NCBI RefSeq assembly: GCF_039831995.1
Contig: NZ_JBDOIO010000003.1
Coordinates: 2,232,001 to 2,296,000 of the forward strand
DNA: 64,000 nucleotides
DNA from: Paenibacillus pabuli
Lineage (GTDB): Bacteria > Bacillota > Bacilli > Paenibacillales > Paenibacillaceae
Direction: 5' to 3'
Shown here piece by piece: positions 17,720 to 26,265 of the stretch (positions are counted from its first letter, which is position 1; every line of letters starts with the position of its first letter). The notes below the pieces were generated by a model. That model was not told where the DNA came from. It was given only the letters and a program-made list of their open reading frames with translations, and made no database searches. A program made the position numbers and the translations under genes.

Positions 17720-17946
17720 TTGCAATCCCTCCAAATATTTAATTTCAATTCGCATGGCAGAACATCGGTTAATTCTTATATGCATGCCCCTCTAACTTCA
17801 ACTTAACCAGTATACTTGACCTCCCTTGGATACGGAAATGCATTTTTTTCAGAAACCGCTTGTACCCTTTGCACGTATATATGAATTGGCGTGCTCTGCC
17901 CGAGTATACGTCAAATTCAGGTAAATCAAAAGTAGAGGAGACGATT

Positions 17947-18558
17947 ATGCAAAACTGGATAACCGATTTCATGGAACAATACGGCTACATAGGCATCGCA
18001 CTCATTATTGCTCTCGAAAATGTATTTCCTCCCATTCCTTCGGAGATTATTTTGCCTTTCGGCGGATTTATGACGACTTACACCAGCCTAACTCTTCCCG
18101 GTGTTATCATTGCAGCTACCATTGGATCTGTGCTGGGTGCAGTGATTCTCTATGGGATCGGACTCCTGATTGACGTGGAGCGTCTGGAGAAAATTGTAGA
18201 TCGCTGGGGACATATTCTGCGAATCAAAAAAGAAGATATCCACCGTGTTGATGCATGGTTTGACAAATATGGAATGTGGACTGTATTATTCTGCCGCATG
18301 GTGCCTCTTGTCCGCAGTCTCATCTCCATTCCTGCAGGCATGTCCAACATGAAATTCGGTTTGTTCGTCCTCTTCACCACCATCGGGACACTCGCCTGGA
18401 ACATTATTCTGGTCTCCGTTGGGGCAGCACTTGGCGCTTCCTGGGAAAATATTTTGCACTTTATGGACGTCTATTCACTGGTGGTATATGCGCTGCTCGC
18501 CATTATCCTGGTTGGGTGTGTGATCTGGTGGATCAGACGTATTAATAAACGCAAATAG
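17947..18558 (+). CDS. DedA-family membrane protein
   Basis: The ATG at 17947 follows GAGGAG at 17935-17940 and gives 203 residues. Typical DedA motifs are present: LENVFPPIPSEIILPFGG near residue 24-41, which contains the conserved Glu and Pro-rich loop, and FCRMVPLVRSLISIPAGMSNM near residue 117-137, with the essential Arg residues. Three or four further hydrophobic segments follow, and the tail is basic (RRINKRK). DedA proteins flip or help to recycle membrane lipids, and some recycle undecaprenyl phosphate. Which lipid is moved cannot be read here. The gene is alone, divergent from the adenosyltransferase and followed by a terminator. Confidence 0.9.
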   Translation: MQNWITDFMEQYGYIGIALIIALENVFPPIPSEIILPFGGFMTTYTSLTLPGVIIAATIGSVLGAVILYGIGLLIDVERLEKIVDRWGHILRIKKEDIHRVDAWFDKYGMWTVLFCRMVPLVRSLISIPAGMSNMKFGLFVLFTTIGTLAWNIILVSVGAALGASWENILHFMDVYSLVVYALLAIILVGCVIWWIRRINKRK

Positions 18559-18608
18559 AAATCGTGTATCACGCCACGGATTATACTAATACATCTCTCA
18601 TATAAATA

Positions 18609-18650
18609 AGCCTCCGCACCACAATTCGTGGTTAAGGAGGCTTTTGTTTG
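18609..18650 (+). terminator. Intrinsic terminator after dedA
   Basis: AAGCCTCC (18609-18616) pairs with GGAGGCTT (18637-18644). The flanking CACCAC/GTGGTT bases extend the stem, and a T-rich tail follows. Confidence 0.85.
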
Positions 18651-18677
18651 TTTGCCTGTCATCTTGACCTATGATAC

Positions 18678-19217
18678 TCAGTTATCGTTGTACCGCACTT
18701 CTTTCTCCTTCAGATCAATGGCAAGTCCTGATACCACCATGTACATGCGTTCCGAGTGAGACTGCAGTGCACGATTCACCGAAGCCATTCTTGCGGCAAA
18801 GATACGCTCCTCTTCCGAAGGATACAAGGAACCATGCATTTCATTGGTAATGACAAGCAGCTTGCCCTGATAAGATAGTAAGGCATCAAGCAGCTGTTGT
18901 GTATGTACGCGTTGTTGATCAAGATCATCCGTTGCTCTAAATCCGGCAGCCATCCACGATGTCAGGCTGTCCACAATGACTATTCGCTGATCAGCCAGAA
19001 ACAGATTCGATTCCCGATTGATCTGGTGAATGACTTCCGTCAGGTGATGGCCATTCCCGGCTGAAATGGCGCGATAATGAGCGGATGGCAGTTCCGGAAT
19101 CACCGGATCATGATCGCCTGTGGATAAGTAGATTCCTTCCCGGCTGATTTGAGCTGCATAACCCAGGGCAAACCTGGTTTTACCACTCCCTATCCCGCCA
19201 GTGACCGTAATCAGCAA
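18678..19217 (-). CDS. cobU: Adenosylcobinamide kinase / adenosylcobinamide-phosphate guanylyltransferase
   Basis: I read a TTG start at 19215-19217, placed eight bases from AAGGAGG at 19226-19232. The 179-residue protein has a P-loop at the N-terminus (TGGIGSGKT, residues 6-14), a Walker-B-like RIVIVDSLTSW stretch near residue 78-88, and the family's C-terminal block with TNEM, FAARMASVNRALQ and VVSGLAIDLK. CobU phosphorylates adenosylcobinamide and transfers GMP to it in the lower-ligand assembly of B12. No cobS, cobT or cobC is nearby. The sequence is somewhat diverged from the classic enzyme, so loss of one of the two activities is possible. Confidence 0.82.
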   Translation of the reverse strand: MLITVTGGIGSGKTRFALGYAAQISREGIYLSTGDHDPVIPELPSAHYRAISAGNGHHLTEVIHQINRESNLFLADQRIVIVDSLTSWMAAGFRATDDLDQQRVHTQQLLDALLSYQGKLLVITNEMHGSLYPSEEERIFAARMASVNRALQSHSERMYMVVSGLAIDLKEKEVRYNDN

Positions 19218-19251
19218 TCCGCTCCCCTCCTTCAGTTACCATACTTATACG

Positions 19252-19803
19252 CTATTCTGTCAGCGCCTTCAGCACTTTTTTGGATTCTTCTACATTGGCT
19301 GCCGATAGCGGAATGGTAGCAAACAGATTTTGGGCGGCATACTCCACATCCTTGAACATTTGCATATCTTCGAGTGGGATACCATAGAGATGGCTTTCTT
19401 GCTTCATATCGGTGCCATTGTCTCCTTGACCCTCTTCAACCAGAACTCCACCCTCAAACACACCACGCTTATACTTCTCAGGATCAAATGTATCATCCAA
19501 CGGAATATTGGAACCATTGCTCCCGTATTGTTTCATATCTGCCTCTGGCAGAATGAAAATATCATGACTGCCTGCTGCGTACTCCACCATAATTTTCTGT
19601 ACATCATACATGGCGCTTGTAATGACTTCCACTTTAGGTTCCTCACCCAGCTTTTGCTGCAGATTGGTCTGTAACTGCTCCGCGATCACAGATGGATTAC
19701 CCTGATTATCAATGATGAAAATGGTAAAACCGTCTTTGCCACCACATCCGGCGAGCAAAAAAATTAATGATACGAGTGCGGTTAGCCCCCAAAATCTCTT
19801 CAT
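19252..19803 (-). CDS. Putative lipoprotein of unknown function
   Basis: This 183-residue protein has a lipoprotein signal: MKRF, a hydrophobic stretch, then the lipobox LLAGC with the cysteine at residue 20. The mature part begins GGKDGFTIFIIDNQGNPSVIAEQL and continues as an alpha/beta sequence (LQQKLGEEPKVEVITSAMYDVQK, then ILPEADMKQYG) that recalls a periplasmic-binding or substrate-like fold. I do not recognise the family. It lies 34 bases upstream of cobU on the same strand and is probably co-transcribed with it, which does not prove a role in cobalamin use. Confidence 0.75.
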   Translation of the reverse strand: MKRFWGLTALVSLIFLLAGCGGKDGFTIFIIDNQGNPSVIAEQLQTNLQQKLGEEPKVEVITSAMYDVQKIMVEYAAGSHDIFILPEADMKQYGSNGSNIPLDDTFDPEKYKRGVFEGGVLVEEGQGDNGTDMKQESHLYGIPLEDMQMFKDVEYAAQNLFATIPLSAANVEESKKVLKALTE

Positions 19804-19896
19804 TCCAGTTCCCCCTTTAGTCTCCTAAGTACAATATATCACAATTGTTCCACGCAAAAAAATAACCCTTACAAATAAGAGATTTCTTTACCCCAC

Positions 19897-19922
19897 CAAA
19901 AAAAGAAGACCCCTCAGGGTCT
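19897..19922 (-). terminator. Intrinsic terminator after the Spo0E-like gene
   Basis: AGACCC and GGGTCT pair (19907-19922) on the minus strand, followed by a U-rich run at 19897-19904. Confidence 0.8.
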
Positions 19923-19962
19923 CCTTAACATTCATATGGGTAACGTTTTCGTAAGTTTCAAT

Positions 19963-20229
19963 TTATCTCCCTTTTATCGGGTTAGCTTTCATATATTCAT
20001 TGATCTTCAGATCCAATAAACTGCTGATTTCAATCACAATTTCTGAAGTGAAGGATTTCTCCTCCATGAAAATCTGTTCCATCTTGCGACGAAGCATGTG
20101 GATCTCATCTTCCAAGGAAATGTCATGCAAAGATTCGTGATCTGGTCTCACCGACCATCGGTCGCCTTGATCGCCTTCTGCCAGGTAATGCCCACGATTA
20201 GTCGGTAAATCATATTCAACACAAAACAA
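19963..20229 (-). CDS. Spo0E-like sporulation regulatory aspartyl-phosphate phosphatase
   Basis: I read a TTG start at 20227-20229, eight bases from AAGGAGG at 20238-20244. The 88-residue product ends with the Spo0E hallmark: two helices, DEIHMLRRKMEQIF and SEIVIEISSLLDLKINEYMK, with the SxxLD motif at residues 69-73. Such proteins dephosphorylate Spo0A~P and so delay sporulation. The N-terminal 35 residues are longer than usual and contain HYLAEGDQGDRWSVRP, which I do not recognise. The gene has its own candidate promoter and terminator and is not linked to a response regulator here. Confidence 0.85.
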   Translation of the reverse strand: MFCVEYDLPTNRGHYLAEGDQGDRWSVRPDHESLHDISLEDEIHMLRRKMEQIFMEEKSFTSEIVIEISSLLDLKINEYMKANPIKGR

Positions 20230-20289
20230 TGCTAACCCCTCCTTGGAAAATTAGTTTCCAAATATATGAAAAACATATTTCAAATTGAA

Positions 20290-20318
20290 ATTATATCACA
20301 ATATTTTGTAAATGAAAG
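20290..20318 (-). promoter_or_regulatory. Candidate promoter of the Spo0E-like gene
   Basis: On the minus strand TATAAT (rc of 20290-20295) has an upstream TG, giving an extended -10 TGATATAAT, with a weak -35 CTTTCA 17 bases away. It sits about 60 bases upstream of the start. Confidence 0.4.
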
Positions 20319-20354
20319 TTATTTTTTTCTAAGTTACAAAATGTCCACATTTGC

Positions 20355-20373
20355 GAAAAAGAAGCTACTTCTT
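20355..20373 (-). terminator. Short intrinsic terminator after alaT
   Basis: AAGAAG and CTTCTT form a six-base stem around a TAG loop (20359-20373 on the minus strand) and run directly into a U tract. It begins right after the alaT stop. Confidence 0.65.
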
Positions 20374-20374
20374 A

Positions 20375-21583
20375 TTAACCCTCTTTTTGCAGTTTGTAAA
20401 CAAAATTTCCGATTCGTTCCAAAGCTTCATTCAATTGGGTCACTGAAGTGGCATAAGAACAGCGTAAAAATCCTTCTCCCTGAGGGCCAAATACGTTCCC
20501 GGGCACAGCAGCAACTTTATTTTCGGTCAAGAGACGCTCGGCAAAAAGATCAGAGTTCAGGCCGGTCTTTTGAATACTCGGAAATGCGTAGAAGGCTCCC
20601 TGAGGTTCATGGCAATCCAGGCCAATATCACGGAATCCCTGTACAATAAGTCGTCTGCGCTGATTGTAGGACTCGACCATGCGGTCCTTCTCTCCCAATC
20701 CATTCGTAAGCGCCTCAAGTGCCGCGACCTGTCCCATCGCTGGAGCACACATCACGGTATACTGGTGGATTTTTAACATGGCTGCGATAAGTTCCGGATG
20801 ACCGCACATGTAACCAATCCGCCAACCCGTCATGGCAAATGCTTTGGAGAAGCCGCTCACAAGAATCGTCCGATCCTTCATATCCGGGATCGAAGCGAAG
20901 CTGACATGTTTTTGAGTATACGTCAGTTCTGCATAAATTTCGTCAGCAATGACGATCAGATCATGCTTCTTAATGACTTCTGCGATCGGCAGCCAGTCTT
21001 CGTACGTCATGATCGCCCCAGTTGGATTACTCGGATAACATAGAATCACAACTTTGGACTTCGGTGTAATGCGTGCTTCCAGTGACTCGGCAGTCAATTT
21101 GAATTGATCTTTGGCATGCGTATCTACGCCCACAGGAACTCCTCCGCCAATGGAGGCAATTGGTGAATAGGCTACATAAGAAGGCTCCGGAATGAGAATC
21201 TCATCTCCTGGCACAATTAATGCACGCAGAGCAAGGTCAATGGCCTCACTGCCGCCAACCGTAACGATAATTTCATCCTTGGGATCGTACTTGGTATCAA
21301 ATTGAGTGTCCAGATAATTACTGATGGCTTCTCTCAATTTGGGCATACCCGCATTCGAAGTGTAACTTGTCATGCCTCTTTCGAGAGAGTATACACAAGC
21401 TTCGCGCATATGCCAAGGTGTAACGAAGTCGGGTTCGCCGACACCCAGCGTAATAATATCCTTGTTGTCGCCAACCAGGTCGAAAAACTTCCGAATTCCG
21501 GATGGAGGTATCTGCTGAACCAGAGGTGCCAGATACGAGGTCATCTTCTTGTTGTTCCCTGTTGTCTGTTCATTCACTATCAT
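20375..21583 (-). CDS. alaT: PLP-dependent aminotransferase of the AlaT type
   Basis: This 402-residue class I/II aminotransferase has the family motifs GVGEPDFVTP, the GGSEAIDLALRAL cofactor-binding helix, YPSNPTGA, VIADEIYAEL, and the Schiff-base lysine K247 in SGFSKAFAMTGWRIGY. It lies directly behind an Lrp-type regulator, 13 bases apart. This is the arrangement of alaR-alaT in B. subtilis, where the pair controls and carries out alanine synthesis from pyruvate and glutamate. Related enzymes accept aspartate or aromatic substrates, so the exact donor is less certain than the fold. The start at 21583 has AAGGAAG upstream. Confidence 0.85.
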   Translation of the reverse strand: MIVNEQTTGNNKKMTSYLAPLVQQIPPSGIRKFFDLVGDNKDIITLGVGEPDFVTPWHMREACVYSLERGMTSYTSNAGMPKLREAISNYLDTQFDTKYDPKDEIIVTVGGSEAIDLALRALIVPGDEILIPEPSYVAYSPIASIGGGVPVGVDTHAKDQFKLTAESLEARITPKSKVVILCYPSNPTGAIMTYEDWLPIAEVIKKHDLIVIADEIYAELTYTQKHVSFASIPDMKDRTILVSGFSKAFAMTGWRIGYMCGHPELIAAMLKIHQYTVMCAPAMGQVAALEALTNGLGEKDRMVESYNQRRRLIVQGFRDIGLDCHEPQGAFYAFPSIQKTGLNSDLFAERLLTENKVAAVPGNVFGPQGEGFLRCSYATSVTQLNEALERIGNFVYKLQKEG

Positions 21584-21596
21584 GACACATCTTCCT

Positions 21597-22097
21597 TTAC
21601 GGCGAGATCATGAGACGGTTATCTTCCTGATGGTCTTCGAAAATGATCCCGTCCTGTTTATATTTTTTAAGAATAAAGTTTGTTTTGGTCGAAAGCACCG
21701 AATCGATTGGAGATAGTTTCTCCGATACAAAGTTAGCGACTTCACGCAGGTTGCCGCCTTCCACTTCTACGAGCAGATCGTATGCACCTGACATGAGATA
21801 GACTGATTTCACTTGTGGATACAAATAAATACGTTCAGCAATACCCTCAAAACCACGGCCACGTTCCGGCGTGATCTGTACTTCAATCAGGGCTGTCACT
21901 TTCTCATCGTCAATTTTGCTCCAGTTAACCACTGTTGCATACTTTACAATGACGTGGTCCTGTTCGAGCTGGGCCACAGCGTCTTTGATCTTGTCTTCAG
22001 ACTCCCCCAGCAGTGTAGATAACAGCGCCGGAGACCTTCTCGCGTCTTCCTTCAGCAGATCCAGAACTTTTAATTGCAGATCGTTCAAATCTTTCAT
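21597..22097 (-). CDS. alaR: Lrp/AsnC-family regulator, probable AlaR
   Basis: This 166-residue transcription regulator has an N-terminal winged helix-turn-helix (NDLQLKVLDLLKEDARRSPALLSTLLG, residues 5-31) and a C-terminal RAM ligand-sensing domain (residues 65-145). The RAM domain has EVQITPERGRGFEGIAERI and VYLMSGAYDLLVEVEG, which bind amino acids in this family. It is the first gene of the unit with alaT. In B. subtilis AlaR activates alaT in response to alanine need, and the same role is inferred from position. A short leader precedes it, after the coat-gene terminator. Confidence 0.85.
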   Translation of the reverse strand: MKDLNDLQLKVLDLLKEDARRSPALLSTLLGESEDKIKDAVAQLEQDHVIVKYATVVNWSKIDDEKVTALIEVQITPERGRGFEGIAERIYLYPQVKSVYLMSGAYDLLVEVEGGNLREVANFVSEKLSPIDSVLSTKTNFILKKYKQDGIIFEDHQEDNRLMISP

Positions 22098-22177
22098 GAC
22101 TTTCCCTCCAGCGTCATCCAGGTTCCTGAAAATGAATTAATACTTATATTACATGAATTTAACGTCTGTGCAAAGCT

Positions 22178-22213
22178 AAAAACCGCCTGCCCTCAATTCA
22201 GGCAAGCGGTGGT
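22178..22213 (-). terminator. Intrinsic terminator after the coat-protein pair
   Basis: On the minus strand ACCGCTTGCCTG and GGCAGGCGGT pair (22181-22211), followed by TTTTTAG. It separates the coat genes from alaR. Confidence 0.8.
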
Positions 22214-22276
22214 ATGGTCTGGACAAACGGTGCTTCCATCCTTATTCGCAATGATGCTTCAATCCGTTCTAAAATG

Positions 22277-22672
22277 TTACATGTAATAAGGGTTGCTGTA
22301 ATTGGGTTGATGCTGAGGCACATTAGGTGCCTGGCTGTATGGGCTGGACAGGGTGTTCTTTTCCTGAATGAACTGATTACATTTTTGCTGCGTTTGATGT
22401 GCAGACTGAATTGTTTTGTCAAGCTCGCTCCGAGTGACTTTGGAAGAAGCGGAATACATATTGTTCTGCTGCATCAGGTTGAATAGCTCCCCTTGCAATC
22501 TAAGGGTATCGTTCGTCAGATCTGTAAACATTCTGCGGGTAACAGGGCAGGAAGATTCAGTCGTTGCTGTTGTATATTCACGGGAAGTTCGTCTTAAATC
22601 CGCAAGAATCGACTTGAGCAGATCCAGCTCCTGCATAAAATTTCCACTAGATGACAAAGATTGAGAGTACAC
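22277..22672 (-). CDS. CotF-like spore coat protein, larger
   Basis: This 131-residue protein uses a GTG start at 22670-22672 after AGGAGGAAAC. The central part, ELDLLKSILADLRRTSREYTTATTESSCPVTRRMFTDLTNDTLRLQGELFNLMQQ, is the helical CotF domain found in many spore coat proteins of Bacillus and Paenibacillus. The tail is rich in Gln, Ser, Asn, Pro and Tyr (QAPNVPQHQPNYSNPYYM), as expected for coat surface proteins. It follows a smaller relative 37 bases upstream and shares its message. Expression in the mother cell during sporulation is inferred from the family. No sigma-E or sigma-K promoter was assigned. Confidence 0.83.
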   Translation of the reverse strand: MYSQSLSSSGNFMQELDLLKSILADLRRTSREYTTATTESSCPVTRRMFTDLTNDTLRLQGELFNLMQQNNMYSASSKVTRSELDKTIQSAHQTQQKCNQFIQEKNTLSSPYSQAPNVPQHQPNYSNPYYM

Positions 22673-22709
22673 GCGGTTTCCTCCTATACGTTTAAATTTC
22701 TAGGACTAC

Positions 22710-22940
22710 CTAAGCTTGTGTAGGGGCCAGAGACTGGTGTTGCTGAAGGGCATTGACAAGTGTGTTTAGATGCTGTTCATGTGAGCGTACATATTGATTC
22801 AAAGCCTGCTGGATTTGCGGGTTATGTGTGATGGAAGCTGTTGCTGCACACTGTTTGATCAGCATCTCTTCATTGGAGATCGAATCCGCAATGTAGTTCA
22901 GTTCTTTGGGACTAAGCGCCTGCATCTGCGTGTTTTGCAT
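22710..22940 (-). CDS. CotF-like spore coat protein, short
   Basis: This 76-residue protein begins with the ATG at 22938-22940, preceded by AAGGAGG. It is almost entirely helical: LSPKELNYIADSISNEEMLIKQCAATASI, then IQQALNQYVRSHEQHLNTLVNALQQHQ. This is the ferritin-like/CotF pattern (ELNYIADSISNEEMLIKQC occurs in this group). Its position right before the larger CotF-like gene supports a coat role, and the two may pair as antiparallel helices. There is no signal peptide. No other family fits well. Confidence 0.82.
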   Translation of the reverse strand: MQNTQMQALSPKELNYIADSISNEEMLIKQCAATASITHNPQIQQALNQYVRSHEQHLNTLVNALQQHQSLAPTQA

Positions 22941-23043
22941 GTGCTTTTTTCCTCCTTAACCTAAAGTTTATGCGGCTTTATTTTTACCCTGTCCTGCAAA
23001 AGTATACTCATTGAACAATTCAATCCGAGGTGATTTCTTCATT

Positions 23044-24264
23044 ATGAAACTGATTAGTGGCAGCACGTTGTGGCCAGGTACCCTTCACCCCCGATTCAAA
23101 TACCCTGTTCTTGAAGGTGAAATTTTCTGTGATTGCCTCATTATCGGTGGCGGCATGGGAGGAGCGCTATCTGCCAAGCTATTAGCGGAGAAAGGTTTGC
23201 ACGCAGTCGTTATTGATAAGAGAGAGGTTGGTCGTGGCAGCAGCATGGCCAGCTTGGGACTGCTGCAATACTCCAATGATAAGACGCTTACGTCCTGCAT
23301 ACATACCTTTGGCGAACAACGTGGTGTACGATTTTACGAATTGTGCCGTTTGGCCATGCAACAATTAAAGGATACGATTTCAACTTTGGACATCGATCCT
23401 TGGTATATTCCTCGCACCAGTTTATATTGCGCCAGCAGCGAAGAAGATGTTGCCCTGTTGGAAGAGGAGTACCATACACTCCAAAACTATGCATTCGATG
23501 TTGAGCTGTGGAGCCGAAACAAAATTAGTACCCACTTTCCCTTCAGTAAACCGAACGCGCTGTACACCAAAGGAGATGCGGAGGTTAATCCCTATATGCT
23601 GGTGCATAGTCTGCTTCATAGTGCTTCAAAAAAGGGTGCCCAAGTGTACGAACGAACCGAAATGATCCATTGTGAATATGGTGAAGATGTTGTCCTCTGT
23701 TACACCCCTACTGGGACGATCCGAGCCAAACAAGTTATTTTCTCTACCGGCTATGAGACACAGGAGATCAAGAGAGATCGTGGGGCCTATCTGCAGAGCA
23801 CCTATGCTATTGCAACGAAACCACTTAAGGATTTAAGCAGTTGGTACAACCAAAGCTTAATATGGGAAACTGCTCGGCCTTATTTATATATGCGAACCAC
23901 CCCGGATGGCAGAATTGTTGCTGGAGGGCTTGATGAAGAAATTCCCCATGATGACCAGCGTGCAATACGTGCCAAACTTAGGGGGGAGACTTTATTGAAA
24001 AAAATAGCTGACCACTTTCCACTTCCGGATTTGGCAATAGACTATGCTTGGGAAGCGGTCTTCGGCAGCACCCATGATGGATTCCCCCTAATTGGCCCTC
24101 ACCCTGAGTACCCAAACTGCTATTTTATCGAAGGGTATGGTGGCAATGGAACGGTATACAGCATGATTGCCGCATCCATTCTTACAGATGTCATTACCGG
24201 GGTTCAGAACGATGATATGGAGCTGTTCTCTTTGACCAGGACAAATAAACCTTCTCCCGTGTAA
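23044..24264 (+). CDS. FAD-dependent oxidoreductase of the DAO family
   Basis: I place the start at the ATG at 23044, ten bases after GAGGTGA (23028-23034). The resulting 406-residue protein has the FAD-binding GGGMGGAL motif at residues 35-42, a strand ending VVIDKREVGRGSSMASLGLLQY, and the C-terminal FAD contact DGFPLIGPHPEYPNCYFIEGYGG. This is the glycine/D-amino-acid oxidase (DAO) superfamily. The substrate is an amine or amino acid, but no neighbour names it. The gene is transcribed alone, convergent with an MFS transporter gene and sharing a terminator with it. Confidence 0.85.
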   Translation: MKLISGSTLWPGTLHPRFKYPVLEGEIFCDCLIIGGGMGGALSAKLLAEKGLHAVVIDKREVGRGSSMASLGLLQYSNDKTLTSCIHTFGEQRGVRFYELCRLAMQQLKDTISTLDIDPWYIPRTSLYCASSEEDVALLEEEYHTLQNYAFDVELWSRNKISTHFPFSKPNALYTKGDAEVNPYMLVHSLLHSASKKGAQVYERTEMIHCEYGEDVVLCYTPTGTIRAKQVIFSTGYETQEIKRDRGAYLQSTYAIATKPLKDLSSWYNQSLIWETARPYLYMRTTPDGRIVAGGLDEEIPHDDQRAIRAKLRGETLLKKIADHFPLPDLAIDYAWEAVFGSTHDGFPLIGPHPEYPNCYFIEGYGGNGTVYSMIAASILTDVITGVQNDDMELFSLTRTNKPSPV

Positions 24265-24271
24265 AACAAAT

Positions 24272-24315
24272 AAAGGTGCAGATCAGATATGCTCTTCTGA
24301 TTTTGCACCTTTTTC
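24272..24315. terminator. Bidirectional terminator between the DAO and MFS genes
   Basis: AAAGGTGCA (24272-24280) pairs with TGCACCTTT (24304-24312), and the loop carries a second GATCAG/CTGAT pair. A and T runs on both sides fit both directions. Confidence 0.85.
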
Positions 24316-24331
24316 GGTTGTGATCAAGCGA

Positions 24332-25546
24332 TCAGGACGCAGTCTTACCCTGTTCCGGCTCTACTAACATTTTTCGCATAAAGATCCAGCCGACTAACGG
24401 GAAGGCTCCCAAAACAACGATGAGCCAGGTTAAGGTACGAAGTGAGGGGCCGTTCGTTACGATAATTATAAACACTGCAAGACCAGATAAACGTCCTGTC
24501 ATCAGGCAAAGCTCCCTTAATACGACAAGTTCAACCCTTTTCTCCACATTTTCGCCGCTCATGCCCATCAAGTCGAATCCTGACGCAATCATGGGCAGCA
24601 TGTATAACGGCATGGCGAGTGCTGAACCAATTCCCATAATCAAAAGTGTGCCGTAGCTCACTTTCCAGATCAAGGGGAGCAGAACGAGGAATAATATTAT
24701 GGCCCCCGTCAACATGCCTTTGGATCGATAATGCGGTTTGAACCACTTGCCTGCCATCCAATAACTGACCAAAGCTACGGCGGATGTAATCAATGAAAAC
24801 TGACCCAGCTTGTACTCCTGTTCCGTGGCTACGTAAACGAGCAGCGCAATCAAAAAGGCGAATACGCCCTCCCTTACACCTTGGGCAAACAACCCCAGTC
24901 CCAGTGGTCTCCATGCACTTCCTGAACGGGATAACTGGTGCCAGGGTTCCGACCACCGGTAGGTGCCGCTGACTTTTCTCTTTTTCAGAAAAAAGCTGAA
25001 GACCACGGCAATTACGTAAATCACGAGTGAGACAGTAAAAATAAGTCGGTACCCTGAATTATCCGCCATCTTCGTAATAATCAAGCCCGAGAACCATGGA
25101 CCGATGATTCCTGTCATGGAGCCCAGCAACCCGACCCATCCATTGAACAGGTCCCGGTTCTCCCGGTCTGTTACTTCAAAATACACCACATTAAAGGCGA
25201 TCCAGAACAGACCCAGAGCACATCCGAGCAATATGCCGAGTGGCCATATCCAATCTACCGCTCTTGGACCGGCCCATAGGACAAGCATATAAAATATGCC
25301 AGACAATGCTGTGCCCAGACGCAGTGCGCTCATTTTATTATGTTCTTTGATCCATTTCCCGGCTAACCAGAATGTCAATCCTAATGCAAGCTGTTGACTT
25401 ACAGTAAACCATCCCAGCATCGCATAGTCCGGACGACTCTTCCACAGATATACATTCAAAAACGTCCCCGACAAAGCTCCGGCTAACACAAACAATCCAT
25501 TCACGCCTAGAAGCAGAATGGATTGTCGGCCCAGAGATATCTTCAT
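24332..25546 (-). CDS. MFS transporter, YqgE-like
   Basis: The ATG at 25544-25546 follows AAGGAGG at 25553-25559 and gives 404 residues. Twelve hydrophobic segments can be traced, with a polar central loop (KKRKVSGTYRWSEPWHQLSRSGS, near residues 185-207) separating two six-helix halves. The segment GLGLFAQGVREGVFAFLIALLVYVATEQEYKLG follows the loop. This matches uncharacterised MFS proteins of Bacilli such as YqgE. The substrate is unknown. Drug export and metabolite uptake are both possible. The tail EPEQGKTAS is short. There is no regulator beside it. Confidence 0.82.
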   Translation of the reverse strand: MKISLGRQSILLLGVNGLFVLAGALSGTFLNVYLWKSRPDYAMLGWFTVSQQLALGLTFWLAGKWIKEHNKMSALRLGTALSGIFYMLVLWAGPRAVDWIWPLGILLGCALGLFWIAFNVVYFEVTDRENRDLFNGWVGLLGSMTGIIGPWFSGLIITKMADNSGYRLIFTVSLVIYVIAVVFSFFLKKRKVSGTYRWSEPWHQLSRSGSAWRPLGLGLFAQGVREGVFAFLIALLVYVATEQEYKLGQFSLITSAVALVSYWMAGKWFKPHYRSKGMLTGAIILFLVLLPLIWKVSYGTLLIMGIGSALAMPLYMLPMIASGFDLMGMSGENVEKRVELVVLRELCLMTGRLSGLAVFIIIVTNGPSLRTLTWLIVVLGAFPLVGWIFMRKMLVEPEQGKTAS

Positions 25547-25665
25547 CTGCTCCCTCCTTATTCCGCTTGAAGTCAGCGCTTCGCGGCAAGTCTCAGGGTT
25601 AACGTACCCCAAGCAGAGGAAAAACATGACGAATCTCCGAATATTTCATTTGAATGGCGTGGAAA

Positions 25666-26232
25666 TTACTTCTTGGCGCTCAGATTTTGAATAAGGCGCA
25701 GACGATCATCTTCGGCCAAACTATATTGAACTTGGAAACATCCAGAGCAGACATACATTTGCACCGTAAACGGTGCATCCAGCAGGGAATCCGTTCCTGA
25801 AACCGCGTTGGCTACGGGTGTGAATGTGTCCTTCGTGGATGTTTGTGTACCTGCGAGAATCATGAATTCACGACAATGTGGGCATTCAGGTACTTCTTCC
25901 TGCAGATCCAGCTGTTTCTCCACGCCTTCTTCATATCGGATCAGATCGTTGCCTTCGTCCGCGTATTTAGTCAGTGTGCGGAGTTCAGGCAATTTCAGTT
26001 CGACTTCATCTCCCCACAATGCAGCGAGGTCAGTGGTTTGATTGCTGTCCTGAACATGATCTACATCGTAAATATCGCTTGCTTCATCTTCATTCTCTTC
26101 TTCTCCAATGTTGATGTTCAGCGTACGATAACCTTTCAGTTCATTGTGACAATAAGGACACTCTTCTTCAGGTCCCAATTCCTCATCCCATACGATTTCG
26201 GTGTGACACCACGGACATACTGTTGTTTCCAA
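25666..26232 (-). CDS. Acidic protein with two zinc-ribbon modules, unknown function
   Basis: The 188-residue product begins with a zinc ribbon, C6-x2-C9 and C25-x2-C28 (CPWC and CPYC). It continues through a very acidic linker (INIGEEENEDEASDIYDVD), and near residue 115 it has a second set of cysteine pairs (ECPHC, then VCSGC). The spacing suggests two independent zinc-binding knuckles. I do not recognise the family. It is the third gene of a possible operon with the DUF350 gene and a 26-residue membrane peptide. A stress-related membrane module is possible but only inferred. The ATG at 26232 follows AAAGGTTGATTT, a modest site. Confidence 0.75.
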   Translation of the reverse strand: METTVCPWCHTEIVWDEELGPEEECPYCHNELKGYRTLNINIGEEENEDEASDIYDVDHVQDSNQTTDLAALWGDEVELKLPELRTLTKYADEGNDLIRYEEGVEKQLDLQEEVPECPHCREFMILAGTQTSTKDTFTPVANAVSGTDSLLDAPFTVQMYVCSGCFQVQYSLAEDDRLRLIQNLSAKK

Positions 26233-26265
26233 TTAAATCAACCTTTCTTTTATACAATCTTATTG

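Noticed and set aside
17909..17924. Shared 15-base sequence GTCAAATTCAGGTAA upstream of dedA and of the aldo/keto reductase (51866-51880)
   Set aside because: A 15-base match is expected by chance about once or twice in 64 kb, and the genes are unrelated.
18678..19217. Cobalamin riboswitch near cobU or the adenosyltransferase
   Set aside because: No B12-box (GCCACTG-type) motif or long structured leader is visible upstream of either gene.
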